This document shows positions 7,433-17,796 of a DNA stretch of 64,000 bases, piece after piece. The DNA is from Bacillota bacterium (GTDB lineage: Bacteria > Bacillota > Clostridia > Oscillospirales > Ruminococcaceae). How positions within the stretch are numbered: position 1 is the stretch's first letter; each line of letters opens with the position of its first letter. The DNA lies in contig JAEZRC010000007.1 in NCBI GenBank assembly GCA_023440965.1, positions 186,001-250,000 of the forward strand. The letters run 5' to 3'. The notes below the pieces were generated by a model. That model had not been told where the DNA came from and made no database searches. It worked only from the letters and a program-made list of their open reading frames with translations. The position numbers were made by a program, and so were the translations under genes.

Positions 7433-10057
7433 ATGACTAAAAATGTTGAGAATAATGTCAGCAGCACAGGACTTGTTGACAATATTGATGCTTTGATTAC
7501 AAAGATGAATGAAATTAAGGAAGCACAGAAAATATTTGCAACTTACACACAGGAACAAGTTGATAAAATTTTCTTTGCTGCTTCAATCGCTGCTAACAAG
7601 CAGAGAATTCCATTAGCAAAAATGGCTGTTGAAGAAACTGGTATGGGTGTTGTAGAAGATAAGGTAATTAAAAATCATTACGCTTCTGAATACATCTATA
7701 ATGCTTACAAGAACACAAAAACCTGTGGAATTATTGAAGAAGATAAAGCTTATGGTATCCAGAAAATTGCTGAACCAATTGGACTTATAGCTGCTGTTAT
7801 TCCAACGACAAACCCAACATCAACTGCGATATTCAAGTCACTTATTGCTCTTAAAACAAGAAACGGTATTATATTCTCTCCTCACCCAAGAGCAAAAAAT
7901 TGTACAATTGAAGCTGCAAAGATTGTTCTCGAAGCTGCTGTTGCTGCTGGTGCTCCAAAGGGTATCATTGGTTGGATTGACGTTCCTTCACTTGAACTTA
8001 CAAACCAAGTAATGAAGAATGCTGATATTATCCTTGCAACAGGTGGTCCTGGAATGGTTAAGGCAGCATATTCATCAGGTAAACCAGCACTTGGGGTTGG
8101 TGCCGGAAACACACCAGTAATTATTGATGAAACTGCTGATGTTCTTCTTGCGGTAAGCTCAGTAATCAACTCAAAAACATTTGATAATGGTATGATCTGT
8201 GCTTCAGAACAATCAGTTATCATTGACAAAAAGATATATGATAAAGTTAAGAAGGAATTTGTTTTAAGAGGATGTTATGTTCTTAACGCTGATGAAACTG
8301 AAAAAGTAAGAAAGACAATTCTTATAAATGGTTCTTTGAACGCAAAGATAGTTGGTCAAAGTGCTTATAAGATTGCACAGTTTGCTGGTGTAGAGGTTCC
8401 TGAAAAAGCTAAGATTCTTATCGGTGAAGTTTCTTCTGTCGAACTTGAAGAAGAATTTGCACACGAAAAGCTCTCTCCAGTTCTCGCAATGTACAAGTCA
8501 GAAAACTTTGATGATGCTGTTAAAAAAGCTGAACAGCTTGTTGCTGATGGCGGATACGGACATACTTCATCGCTATATATCAATACAACAACAGAAAAAG
8601 AAAAGATTTCTAAATTTACAGCTGCTATGAAAACTTGCCGTATCGTAATTAACACTCCTTCTTCACACGGTGGTATCGGTGATTTGTTCAACTTCAAGCT
8701 TGAACCATCACTTACACTTGGTTGTGGTTCATGGGGCGGCAACTCTGTTTCAGAGAACGTAGGAGTTAAACATTTATTGAATATTAAGACAGTTGCTGAG
8801 AGGAGAGAAAATATGCTTTGGTTCCGTGCTCCAGAAAAGGTTTACCTCAAGAAAGGCTGTATGCCAGTTGCTCTTGACGAAATAAAGAATGTATTAGGTA
8901 AGAAAAGAGCATTTATAGTAACAGACTCATTCCTTTTCAAGAACGGATATACTAAAGGTATTACTGATAAGCTCGATGAAATGGGAGTATCATACACAGT
9001 ATTCTCTGATGTTCAGCCTGACCCAACGCTTGCCAATGCTAAATCTGGTGCAAAAGCTATGGAAGCATTTGAGCCTGACTGCATTATCGCACTTGGTGGC
9101 GGTTCAGCAATGGACGCAGGCAAGATTATGTGGGTAATGTATGAACATCCTGAAGTTGACTTTATGGATATGGCTATGCGCTTTATGGATATCAGAAAGA
9201 GAATTTACACATTCCCTAAGATGGGCGAAAAAGCATACTTTATTGCTATTCCAACATCATCAGGTACTGGTTCAGAAGTAACTCCATTCGCAGTTATTAC
9301 TGATGAAAAAACTGGTGTTAAATACCCTCTTGCTGACTACGAACTACTTCCTAAAATGGCTATTATTGATACAGATAACATGATGAGCCAGCCAAAGGGA
9401 CTTACTTCAGCTTCTGGTATTGACGCATTGACTCACTCACTTGAAGCTTATGCTTCAATGCTTGCAACTGACTATACAGATGGTCTTGCTTTAAAAGCTA
9501 TAAAGAATATCTTCACATATCTCCCAAGAGCTTATGAAAATGGTTCAACAGATATTCAGGCTCGTGAAAAGATGGCTGACGCTTCAACAATGGCAGGTAT
9601 GGCATTTGCTAATGCATTCCTCGGAGTATGTCACTCAATGGCTCATAAGCTCGGTGCATTCTTCCATTTGCCGCACGGTGTTGCGAACGCACTCCTTATT
9701 AATGAAGTTATGAGATTTAACGCTGACGATTGTCCTGTTAAGATGGGAACATTCTCACAGTACCAGTATCCGCACACACTTGAAAGATACTGCGAATGTG
9801 CTGACTTTATTGGAATTAAGGGTAAGACGAACGAAGAGAAGTTAGAAAACTTCCTTACAGCTATTCAGGAGCTTAAAGAAAAAGTAGGAATTAAAAGGTC
9901 AATTTCTGAATATGGTATTGACGAAAAAGAATTCCTTGAAAAGCTTGATGAAATGGTTGAGCAGGCATTTGATGATCAGTGTACTGGTGCAAACCCAAGA
10001 TATCCATTAATGAGTGAAATGAAACAAATGTACCTCAACGCTTACTACGGCAAATAA
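7433..10057 (+). CDS. adhE: Bifunctional acetaldehyde-CoA / alcohol dehydrogenase
   Basis: Fermentative enzyme that reduces acetyl-CoA to acetaldehyde and then ethanol, oxidising two NADH. The N-terminal aldehyde dehydrogenase half (about 1-440) shows IAAVIPTTNPTSTAIFK and the catalytic Cys in NGMICASEQSVI. The C-terminal iron-dependent alcohol dehydrogenase half shows GGGSAMDAGK and the metal-binding cluster LGVCHSMAHKLGAFFHLPHG. The length of 874 residues is typical. It has an ideal promoter, a Rex-like operator and a GGGGG ribosome binding site, and is followed by a terminator, so it is monocistronic and probably induced at high NADH. Confidence 0.97.
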   Translation: MTKNVENNVSSTGLVDNIDALITKMNEIKEAQKIFATYTQEQVDKIFFAASIAANKQRIPLAKMAVEETGMGVVEDKVIKNHYASEYIYNAYKNTKTCGIIEEDKAYGIQKIAEPIGLIAAVIPTTNPTSTAIFKSLIALKTRNGIIFSPHPRAKNCTIEAAKIVLEAAVAAGAPKGIIGWIDVPSLELTNQVMKNADIILATGGPGMVKAAYSSGKPALGVGAGNTPVIIDETADVLLAVSSVINSKTFDNGMICASEQSVIIDKKIYDKVKKEFVLRGCYVLNADETEKVRKTILINGSLNAKIVGQSAYKIAQFAGVEVPEKAKILIGEVSSVELEEEFAHEKLSPVLAMYKSENFDDAVKKAEQLVADGGYGHTSSLYINTTTEKEKISKFTAAMKTCRIVINTPSSHGGIGDLFNFKLEPSLTLGCGSWGGNSVSENVGVKHLLNIKTVAERRENMLWFRAPEKVYLKKGCMPVALDEIKNVLGKKRAFIVTDSFLFKNGYTKGITDKLDEMGVSYTVFSDVQPDPTLANAKSGAKAMEAFEPDCIIALGGGSAMDAGKIMWVMYEHPEVDFMDMAMRFMDIRKRIYTFPKMGEKAYFIAIPTSSGTGSEVTPFAVITDEKTGVKYPLADYELLPKMAIIDTDNMMSQPKGLTSASGIDALTHSLEAYASMLATDYTDGLALKAIKNIFTYLPRAYENGSTDIQAREKMADASTMAGMAFANAFLGVCHSMAHKLGAFFHLPHGVANALLINEVMRFNADDCPVKMGTFSQYQYPHTLERYCECADFIGIKGKTNEEKLENFLTAIQELKEKVGIKRSISEYGIDEKEFLEKLDEMVEQAFDDQCTGANPRYPLMSEMKQMYLNAYYGK

Positions 10058-10080
10058 TTCATATTAAACAATTATAGACA

Positions 10081-10110
10081 AAAAGCTTCCACCCATGTGG
10101 GGGCTTTTTG
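10081..10110 (+). terminator. Rho-independent terminator of adhE
   Basis: AAAAAGC...GCTTTTT hairpin with a CC/GG-rich stem, followed by further T residues. Confidence 0.85.
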
Positions 10111-10183
10111 TTATATACTTTACATTGCTAAAAACAAGTAAAAATAGTATAATATAATATAAAATAAATAAAAGGATACTAAA

Positions 10184-11548
10184 ATGACCAGAAATCTAAC
10201 AGAAGGCAAACCGATGAAGGTTCTTTTCTTTTTTGCTTTGCCTATGCTTCTAGGAAATGTTTTTCAACAATTATATAATATGGCTGACTCAATTATTGTA
10301 GGAAGATTTGTAGGATCCGATGCTCTTGCTACAGTTGGCGGAACATACCCAGTCTTCTTCCTTGCAATAGCATTTGCAACAGGTTCAAGTACTGGCTGCT
10401 CAATAGTAATTTCACATGCATTTGGTGCCAGTGATACAAAAAGAGTCAATAAGGCAATATGTACTGCGGTAATTTTGATTACTACATTAGGTGCAATAAT
10501 GATGATTATAAGCCTAACAATGCTCAAACCATTACTTACACTTCTTCGAACTGATAAAGATGTTTTTGATGCATCATGCTCTTATCTACGAATTGTTTTC
10601 TTTGGATGTATTTTTATATATATTTATAATTGCCTTACTGCTATTTTTAATGCTTTAGGTGATTCAAAGACACCTTTGAAATTTTTAGCGATATCAACAA
10701 TATTGAATATTGTTCTTGATTTATTATTTGTAGTTAAATTTAAGCTTGGATCAGATGGAGCGGGATGGGCAACTTTAATTGCTCAGGCTTTAGCAACAAT
10801 AGGGCTTTCTATATACTTTGTATATAAATTTTCTTACCTGAGAAATCAGAAAAGATCGGATTTCTTTGATAAGAAAATAGCAAAAGATATGATTATCTAT
10901 GCAATTCCATCAATTATTCAGCAATCAATAGTATCAGTTGGAATGATGACAGTACAAGGACTTGTCAATTCATATGGAAAGGATTTTGTTGCAGGGTATT
11001 CAGCTTCAACAAAGATTGATTCAATCGCTGGTATGCCGATGCTTAATGTATCTATTGCATTATCTACATTTACTGCACAGAATATTGGTGCCAGAAAGGT
11101 GGAAAGAGTTAAAAAAGGTTATACTTCGTCATTAAAACTTATTACTATTTTCTCAATTATTAGTACTACACTTCTTGTATTGTTCGGAAGATATTTTATC
11201 GGTTTCTTTGTTGATTCTGACGTAAGCAAGAGAGTCATTCAATTCGGTAATGATTACTTTAAAATTGTAAGTCCTTTTTACTTGTTAATTGGATTTATGT
11301 TTTGTACTAATGGTGTGCACCGTGGTCTGGGCAATATGAAAGTATTTATGACAGCCACGTTGACAAATTTTACAGCAAGAATAGTATTTGCATATTTACT
11401 TAAAGGTTCACTTGGTTATCACTCGATTTTCTGGGCATTGCCAATTAGCTGGTTCATTGGTGGTTTAATATCATTCTTATTTTATAGGTATTGGAATTGG
11501 GAAAAGAAATATACAAATCAAGAATATAAAAACCCTGCAAGAGATTAA
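10184..11548 (+). CDS. MATE-family efflux transporter
   Basis: Twelve-helix cation-coupled exporter of the MATE/NorM-DinF family. The 454-residue protein begins MTRNLTEGKPMKVLFFFALP and repeats the family pattern of two six-helix halves. Visible signatures are PMLLGNVFQQLYNMADSIIVG in helix 1 and the matching motif in the second half (YAIPSIIQQSIVS). An AAAGGA ribosome binding site precedes the ATG, with a TATAAT-rich region just upstream. The substrate cannot be deduced. It is a single gene ending in a shared terminator. Confidence 0.92.
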   Translation: MTRNLTEGKPMKVLFFFALPMLLGNVFQQLYNMADSIIVGRFVGSDALATVGGTYPVFFLAIAFATGSSTGCSIVISHAFGASDTKRVNKAICTAVILITTLGAIMMIISLTMLKPLLTLLRTDKDVFDASCSYLRIVFFGCIFIYIYNCLTAIFNALGDSKTPLKFLAISTILNIVLDLLFVVKFKLGSDGAGWATLIAQALATIGLSIYFVYKFSYLRNQKRSDFFDKKIAKDMIIYAIPSIIQQSIVSVGMMTVQGLVNSYGKDFVAGYSASTKIDSIAGMPMLNVSIALSTFTAQNIGARKVERVKKGYTSSLKLITIFSIISTTLLVLFGRYFIGFFVDSDVSKRVIQFGNDYFKIVSPFYLLIGFMFCTNGVHRGLGNMKVFMTATLTNFTARIVFAYLLKGSLGYHSIFWALPISWFIGGLISFLFYRYWNWEKKYTNQEYKNPARD

Positions 11549-11564
11549 TCTTGCAGGGTTTTTT
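11528..11564. terminator. Bidirectional terminator between the MATE and Na/Pi genes
   Basis: AAAACCCTGCAA / TTGCAGGGTTTT hairpin with flanking A and T runs. It serves both convergent genes and overlaps the last codons of the MATE gene. Confidence 0.85.
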
Positions 11565-11568
11565 ATTA

Positions 11569-13350
11569 TTAATTCAATTTATATTTCTGCGTATAAAAAG
11601 CTGTGGAATGTTCAAACTGCTCCGATGAACCATTATGGAGAGCATCAATATATTCATGCTTGTTAAGTGTTTCTTTTGTTGACTCCTTAACAATAATATA
11701 AACACCTATATTTGAACAGTGATCTGATATTCTCTCTAAGTTGGTGAGAATGTCCAGAAAGAATACACCGGCATCAATTGCACACTTACCTTTCTTAAAT
11801 CTTTGGATATGCTTTGATTTAAGTTCATCAACAAGATTGTCAATTACCTCTTCAAGTGGCTCAATCTTAAGAATAGTATTCTTATCATTTGTTTCTGAAG
11901 CCTTCAATGAAAGCTCAATAATTTCGTCAACAGCATTGCAAATTATATTAAACTCATCCATAGCTTTCTTTGAAAAACTCACTTGCTTGTTATACATCTC
12001 TTCACAAGTTTCCATAATATTAATTGTATAGTCACCTATTCTCTCATACTCTGACAAGAGATGTAATAATGCCGTAACGCTTCTGCCTTCAGTATCAGTA
12101 AGCTCAAGCTCGCTTATCTGCAACAGATAGTTATTTAATTTGTCCTCAAGTCTGTCGATTGTACTCTCATATTTTTTTATTCTTTCAATCGTTTTAGAAT
12201 CATATTTTTCATATAATGTACGCATTTCTCTAAAGTTAAGTTGAGCGAATTTACCCATTTGGATAACTGTATTTGATGCTTGTTGAATTGCAAGTGAAGG
12301 AGATTTAAAAAATCTTTCGTCAAGTGGATTTGATTCATCAAATGAAACTCCGTCATCTTTGGATTTTGTATTTTTAATTGTCCATGTTGCTAGCTTTTCA
12401 AGTACACGCCAGAAAGGAATAAATCCTAATGTAACAATAACATTGAAAAGAGTATGGAAATCAGCAATTCCACCTTTATTAATAGGCTTGTCCCAGAAAC
12501 TGAAACCAATTGTATACTGAATTGCATAAACACCAATAAGAAAAAATATTGTTCCGATTATATTAAAATACAAATGAACCATTGCTGCTCTTTTTGCATT
12601 TTTGTTAGCACCGATACTTGACATAATAGATGTAACACAAGTACCAATATTTTGTCCCATTATTATTGGAAAGGCAGAAGCACATGTTATTGCTCCTGTT
12701 GAGCTTAAAGCCTGTAATATACCAACAGATGCTGATGAACTCTGAATTAAAGCAGTAACTATTGCTCCGACAAGAATGCCAAGTATAGGATTTGACAGGC
12801 TTGCGAATATTTCTTTAAATGCTGGAACGTCTTTCAATCCGCTTACCGCAGCCTCCATTGCAAACATTCCATTAAACAATACTCCAAAGCCTAATAGAAT
12901 TTCACCTAGAGTTTTTATCTGCTTACGTTTTGCTATCATATATAGAAGAATACCGACAATAGCAATTAGTGGAGCAAGTGTTGAAGGCTTTAAAATTTTA
13001 AGAAGAAAACCAACATTCTCATTACCCTCTAAATCACCAAGTCTTAATAGTTGCCCAGTAACAGTTGTACCAATATTAGCACCCATTATTACACCAACAG
13101 CAGAGCCAAGTTTTAAGATCCCCGCATTAACAAGTCCTACAACAATAACAGTTGTAGCAGAAGAACTTTGAACTGCTCCAGTTACAAGTGCTCCAAGTAA
13201 AACGCCTTTAAAGATATTATTAGTTAGTTTTTCAAGAACCTTTTCCATTCGCCCACTTGATAGCTTCTCAAGTCCAGAACCAAGAACACTCATTCCAAAA
13301 AGAAATAGAGCAAGTCCACCTGCAAGACTAATTACATTAAAAATATCCAT
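11569..13350 (-). CDS. Na/Pi cotransporter with PhoU-like C-terminus
   Basis: Sodium-dependent phosphate symporter of the NptA/PNaS family (593 residues). The membrane half carries the duplicated QSSSA signatures: GAVQSSSATTVIVVG near residue 60 and ALIQSSSASVGILQA near residue 200. The last ~220 residues form a soluble PhoU-like helical bundle. It may export or import phosphate; direction cannot be read from sequence. Monocistronic, with a terminator shared with the MATE gene. Confidence 0.92.
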   Translation of the reverse strand: MDIFNVISLAGGLALFLFGMSVLGSGLEKLSSGRMEKVLEKLTNNIFKGVLLGALVTGAVQSSSATTVIVVGLVNAGILKLGSAVGVIMGANIGTTVTGQLLRLGDLEGNENVGFLLKILKPSTLAPLIAIVGILLYMIAKRKQIKTLGEILLGFGVLFNGMFAMEAAVSGLKDVPAFKEIFASLSNPILGILVGAIVTALIQSSSASVGILQALSSTGAITCASAFPIIMGQNIGTCVTSIMSSIGANKNAKRAAMVHLYFNIIGTIFFLIGVYAIQYTIGFSFWDKPINKGGIADFHTLFNVIVTLGFIPFWRVLEKLATWTIKNTKSKDDGVSFDESNPLDERFFKSPSLAIQQASNTVIQMGKFAQLNFREMRTLYEKYDSKTIERIKKYESTIDRLEDKLNNYLLQISELELTDTEGRSVTALLHLLSEYERIGDYTINIMETCEEMYNKQVSFSKKAMDEFNIICNAVDEIIELSLKASETNDKNTILKIEPLEEVIDNLVDELKSKHIQRFKKGKCAIDAGVFFLDILTNLERISDHCSNIGVYIIVKESTKETLNKHEYIDALHNGSSEQFEHSTAFYTQKYKLN

Positions 13351-13520
13351 ATATTCTCCTAAATGTACAATATATTATTTTTTCCCCATACTTATTAATT
13401 ATATCATACTTTTCTGATAAAAACATATAATATGCATTATTTCAATTGATATAAATAGAATTCAGAGTTTTACGAAAAAATTTTTAAAATATTATATATT
13501 TTTTTATTTAAAATGTAAAA

Positions 13521-13549
13521 AAATATTAGCTTTATAGAAGCTAATATTT
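13521..13549 (-). terminator. Terminator of the atp operon
   Basis: AAATATTAGCTT / AAGCTAATATTT hairpin just after the atpC stop, followed in the minus direction by a T run. Confidence 0.85.
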
Positions 13550-13555
13550 TTCAAA

Positions 13556-13957
13556 TTATTTACTTGCAATATTAATTCTGTTAAGTGCTCTCTTTAACTT
13601 TAAAGTTGCGACATCAAGTTCTTTTTCGCTCTCACTTGATTTAATTTTTTCTCTCGCAACTTCTTCAGCTCGTTTTGCTCTTTCAATGTCAATCTCATCT
13701 GCCCATTCTATAGTATTAACAAGAATTGTAACAATATTATCACCGACACTGATTGCTCCAGAACTAATTGCGGCAACCCTGAATATGCCATCTTCCTGTT
13801 TAATTTTTAATGGACCAGCAATAAGGTTTGCAACATACTTAGCATGATTAGCTAATATGCCAACATTACCTTCTGTCGTTTTGACAATAATTTGTTCTGT
13901 TTCACCATCAAAAAATATTTTATCAGGTGCTACTATTTTCAGCCTGAATGGTGTCAT
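13556..13957 (-). CDS. atpC: ATP synthase epsilon subunit
   Basis: F1 central-stalk subunit that couples gamma rotation and modulates hydrolysis. The 133-residue protein starts MTPFRLKIVAPDKIFFDGE, with the beta-sandwich motif GNVGILANHAKYVANL and a C-terminal helical hairpin rich in Lys/Glu. Last gene of the atp operon, 23 bp after atpD, followed by a terminator. Confidence 0.95.
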   Translation of the reverse strand: MTPFRLKIVAPDKIFFDGETEQIIVKTTEGNVGILANHAKYVANLIAGPLKIKQEDGIFRVAAISSGAISVGDNIVTILVNTIEWADEIDIERAKRAEEVAREKIKSSESEKELDVATLKLKRALNRINIASK

Positions 13958-13980
13958 ATTATTGATCCTTTCAAGAATAC

Positions 13981-15378
13981 TTACTCAGCACTTTTTGCTT
14001 TATCAACTGCTTCATCAATTGTTCCAACAAATAAGAAAGCTGACTCAGGAAGGTCATCGTGCTTACCTTCAATAATTTCCTTAAATCCTCGTATAGTTTC
14101 TTTTATAGGAACATATTTGCCTTGCATTCCTGTAAACTGTTCAGCTACAGTAAAGGGCTGTGATAAGAATCTTTGAATTTTTCTTGCTCTTGATACAATC
14201 AGCTTATCTTCATCAGAAAGCTCATCCATACCCATTATAGCAATAATATCCTGAAGTTCCTTATATCTTTGAAGAATTGACTGAACATTTCTTGCAACCT
14301 GATAATGCTCATTTCCAACAATTTCAGGTGAAAGAATACGTGAGTCAGATTCAAGTGGATCAACGGCAGGATAGATACCAAGTGAAGCTATGTTTCTTGA
14401 TAAAACTGTTGTTGCGTCAAGATGAGCAAAAGTTGTAGCAGGAGCTGGGTCTGTCAGGTCATCGGCAGGAACATATACAGCCTGAACCGATGTAATTGAT
14501 CCACTTCTTGTTGAAGTAATTCTTTCCTGCAAAGCACCCATTTCTGTAGCAAGTGTAGGCTGATATCCAACAGCAGAAGGCATACGGCCAAGCAAAGCTG
14601 AAACTTCTGAACCAGCCTGTGTAAAACGGAAAATATTATCAATAAACAATAGAACGTCCTGATGTTCCTGATCTCTGAAGTATTCGGCCATTGTAAGGCC
14701 AGAAAGAGCAACTCTCATTCTTGCTCCTGGCGGCTCATTCATCTGCCCATACACTAACGCGGTCTTGTTTATAACACCAGACTCAGTCATTTCGTTGTAA
14801 AGGTCATTACCTTCACGAGTTCTTTCGCCTACTCCAGCAAATACTGAAATACCACCGTGCTCTTTTGCTACGTTATTAATAAGCTCCTGAATTAAAACAG
14901 TTTTACCAACACCAGCGCCACCGAACAAACCGATCTTTCCACCCTTTTGATAAGGGGCAATCAGGTCTATTACCTTTATACCTGTTTCAAGAATTTCTGA
15001 ACTTGCGATCTGTTCTTCAAAGCTTGGAGTCTCACGGTGAATTTCCCATCTTTCTGCATTTTCAGGTGCAGGTTTGTTATCAACAGGTTCACCAAGGAGA
15101 TTAAAAATTCTTCCAAGTGTTTCTTTTCCGACAGGAACAGAAATTGACCTACCAGTATCTACAGCATCAGTACCACGAACAAGTCCGTCAGTAGAACTCA
15201 TAGCAATACAACGAACTACATCATCACCGATATGCTGCGCGACTTCGACAATTATTTTATTGTCGCCGTTCATTATTTCAATAGCATTAAGTAAGTTTGG
15301 TAGGTTATCTTTAGAAAATTTGACATCAACAACTGCACCGATTATCTGAACAACCTTACCAATGTTTTTATTCTGCAT
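13981..15378 (-). CDS. atpD: ATP synthase beta subunit
   Basis: Catalytic F1 subunit. Walker A is GGAGVGKTVL near residue 155, and the catalytic region GERTREGNDLY follows. The signature PAVDPLESDSR is near residue 340. At 465 residues it is of standard size. Lies between atpG and atpC in the canonical order. Confidence 0.97.
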   Translation of the reverse strand: MQNKNIGKVVQIIGAVVDVKFSKDNLPNLLNAIEIMNGDNKIIVEVAQHIGDDVVRCIAMSSTDGLVRGTDAVDTGRSISVPVGKETLGRIFNLLGEPVDNKPAPENAERWEIHRETPSFEEQIASSEILETGIKVIDLIAPYQKGGKIGLFGGAGVGKTVLIQELINNVAKEHGGISVFAGVGERTREGNDLYNEMTESGVINKTALVYGQMNEPPGARMRVALSGLTMAEYFRDQEHQDVLLFIDNIFRFTQAGSEVSALLGRMPSAVGYQPTLATEMGALQERITSTRSGSITSVQAVYVPADDLTDPAPATTFAHLDATTVLSRNIASLGIYPAVDPLESDSRILSPEIVGNEHYQVARNVQSILQRYKELQDIIAIMGMDELSDEDKLIVSRARKIQRFLSQPFTVAEQFTGMQGKYVPIKETIRGFKEIIEGKHDDLPESAFLFVGTIDEAVDKAKSAE

Positions 15379-15395
15379 TCAGTTTCATTCCTTTC

Positions 15396-16256
15396 TTAGT
15401 TATTGACATTAGAGCCAGCAACAATTTCTGTAATTTCCTGAGTAATCGTTGTCTGTCTTGCTCTGTTATAGACAAGAGAAAGATTATTGATCATTTCCCC
15501 CGCATTGTCACTTGCGGATTCCATAGCAGTTCTTCGAGCCGCCTGTTCTGATGCAAATGAATCAACTATTGCACCAAAAAGAATACCAGTGAGATATCTT
15601 GGAATCAATCCATCAAAAACTGCTTCTGGAGAAGGATCATAAATTGTTGAGCTTGGCTTTTTCACCTCAGAATTATTGAGTTCAACTGGCAGAATAGCCA
15701 TAGACTGTGGCTCCTGAACTAACGCAGAAACAAAAGTAGTATAGAAAAGTTCAACTTTATTCACAGAACCTGTTTTGTAGCAATTAATTACCTCTGCAGT
15801 AATATCCTGCGATGCATAAATTGTCAGATCTTCTGAAATATTCTGATAACTTGCGATTATTTCAAAATTCCTTTTTTCAAAAAATTCTACAGCTTTTTTA
15901 CCTATAGCAATTACCTTAACAGTTCCATGCTCCTGAATTTCAATGGCTCTATTATAGGCAGATTTCAGAATGTTTGAATTGAATCCACCTGCAAGTCCCC
16001 TATCACCAGCAATTATAACAAGCAGAACATCTTCATGATCTGTTTTCTTTGTGAAGGTTGAGGTGAATACTGAGTCTTCTGCAATAGTACACATTGTTTC
16101 ATATAACGCATTAAAAAAAGGTTGTGATAATTCAGCCCTTTGTTTTGCTTTTCTTAACTTGGAAGAAGCAACAAGTTCCATCGCCTTAGTAATTTGCATT
16201 GTACTTTCAACGCTTTTAATACGGCGCTTAATGTCCTTCATATTGGCTGTTGCCAT
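15396..16256 (-). CDS. atpG: ATP synthase gamma subunit
   Basis: Rotary shaft of F1. Its N-terminal coiled-coil helix reads MKDIKRRIKSVESTMQITKA and the C-terminal helix contains ARRTAMESASDNAGEMI, both strongly conserved. Length 286 residues. Spaced 17 bp from atpD and 12 bp from atpA. Confidence 0.96.
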   Translation of the reverse strand: MATANMKDIKRRIKSVESTMQITKAMELVASSKLRKAKQRAELSQPFFNALYETMCTIAEDSVFTSTFTKKTDHEDVLLVIIAGDRGLAGGFNSNILKSAYNRAIEIQEHGTVKVIAIGKKAVEFFEKRNFEIIASYQNISEDLTIYASQDITAEVINCYKTGSVNKVELFYTTFVSALVQEPQSMAILPVELNNSEVKKPSSTIYDPSPEAVFDGLIPRYLTGILFGAIVDSFASEQAARRTAMESASDNAGEMINNLSLVYNRARQTTITQEITEIVAGSNVNN

Positions 16257-16268
16257 ATTGCTCCCCCT

Positions 16269-17783
16269 TTATTTTTCAGCTAAATACTTTTTCACAAAAG
16301 CTGTAAGTGCTTCTTTGAGAGCTTCTTCATTATCTTTTGTCAGGTCTTTAGTATCTTTAATTGAAGATATAATATCAGGATATGATGAGTCTATATAATC
16401 ACATAAATCTCTTTCAAATTCGCCGATATCCTTAACAGCAATATCTTTAATATAGTTGTTTACAACAGCATAAATAATAATAACCTGATGTTCAACTGTC
16501 ATTGGTGTATTCTTGCCCTGCTTCAATACTTCAACAACACGCTCACCTTTCGCAAGACGATCCTTAGTGTCTTTATCAAGGTCAGAACCAAACTGTGAGA
16601 AAGCCTGAAGTTCACGATACTGTGAATACAGAAGCTTCAATGAGCCCGAAACCTTCTTCATTGCTTTAATCTGAGCAGAACCACCAACACGAGATACTGA
16701 AATACCAGGGTTTACCGCTGGTCTTACTCCTGAATTAAATAATTCAGTTTCAAGGAATATCTGACCGTCAGTAATTGAAATAACGTTTGTTGGAATATAT
16801 GCAGATACATCACCAGCCTGAGTTTCAATAATTGGCAGCGCTGTTAGTGATCCACCACCATAATTTTCATTTAGGTTTGCTGCACGTTCAAGTAAACGTG
16901 AATGTAAATAGAATACATCACCAGGGTACGCTTCACGTCCTGGTGGTCTGTGAAGAAGTAAAGAAAGTGCACGATAAGCTACGGCATGCTTTGATAAATC
17001 ATCATATATACACAAAACATCCTTACCCTGTGCCATAAAGTATTCTCCCATTGCACATCCTGAATATGGGGCAATATACTGCAATGGTGCAAGTTCAGAT
17101 GCAGTTGCTGACACAACAATTGTATATGCCATTGCACCATTCTTTGTTAGCGTTTCCACTACGTTTGCTACAGTAGATCTCTTCTGACCAATAGCAACAT
17201 ATATACAGATAACATTCTTATCCTTCTGATTAATAATAGTATCAAGAGCAATTGCAGTCTTACCGGTCTGGCGGTCACCAATAATAAGCTCACGCTGACC
17301 ACGACCAATCGGAATCATAGCATCAATAGCTTTAATGCCAGTCTGCAAAGGTCTATTTACTGATTTTCTTGTAATAATACCAGGAGCAGGACTTTCAATA
17401 GGTCTTATATCATTAGTAAGAATTGCACCCTTACCGTCAATTGGCTGTCCAAGTGAGTTTACTACTCTTCCGAGTAATTCATCACCAACTGGTACAGAAA
17501 CTATTTTTCCTGTTCTTTTTACCTGACTACCCTCTTTAATTTCGACATCTGAACCAAGCATAACAGCACCAACAAAGTCCTGTTCAAGATTCAGCGCCAT
17601 TCCATATACATCGCCTTCAAATTGTAATAGCTCGCCAGACATGCACTTTTCAAGTCCATGTACTCTGGAAATACCATCACCGACTGTTACAACAGTTCCC
17701 ACATCAGACAATTCAATTTTTGAACTAAAGTTCTTAATCTGTTCCTTGATGAGACCTGTTATTTCATCTGGGCGTAAATCCAT
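16269..17783 (-). CDS. atpA: ATP synthase alpha subunit
   Basis: Non-catalytic nucleotide-binding F1 subunit with Walker A GDRQTGKTA near residue 169 and the signature PAVNPGISVSRVGG. The N-terminal MDLRPDEITGLIKEQI binds the peripheral stalk. 504 residues, standard length. Confidence 0.97.
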   Translation of the reverse strand: MDLRPDEITGLIKEQIKNFSSKIELSDVGTVVTVGDGISRVHGLEKCMSGELLQFEGDVYGMALNLEQDFVGAVMLGSDVEIKEGSQVKRTGKIVSVPVGDELLGRVVNSLGQPIDGKGAILTNDIRPIESPAPGIITRKSVNRPLQTGIKAIDAMIPIGRGQRELIIGDRQTGKTAIALDTIINQKDKNVICIYVAIGQKRSTVANVVETLTKNGAMAYTIVVSATASELAPLQYIAPYSGCAMGEYFMAQGKDVLCIYDDLSKHAVAYRALSLLLHRPPGREAYPGDVFYLHSRLLERAANLNENYGGGSLTALPIIETQAGDVSAYIPTNVISITDGQIFLETELFNSGVRPAVNPGISVSRVGGSAQIKAMKKVSGSLKLLYSQYRELQAFSQFGSDLDKDTKDRLAKGERVVEVLKQGKNTPMTVEHQVIIIYAVVNNYIKDIAVKDIGEFERDLCDYIDSSYPDIISSIKDTKDLTKDNEEALKEALTAFVKKYLAEK

Positions 17784-17796
17784 CTCTACACCATCC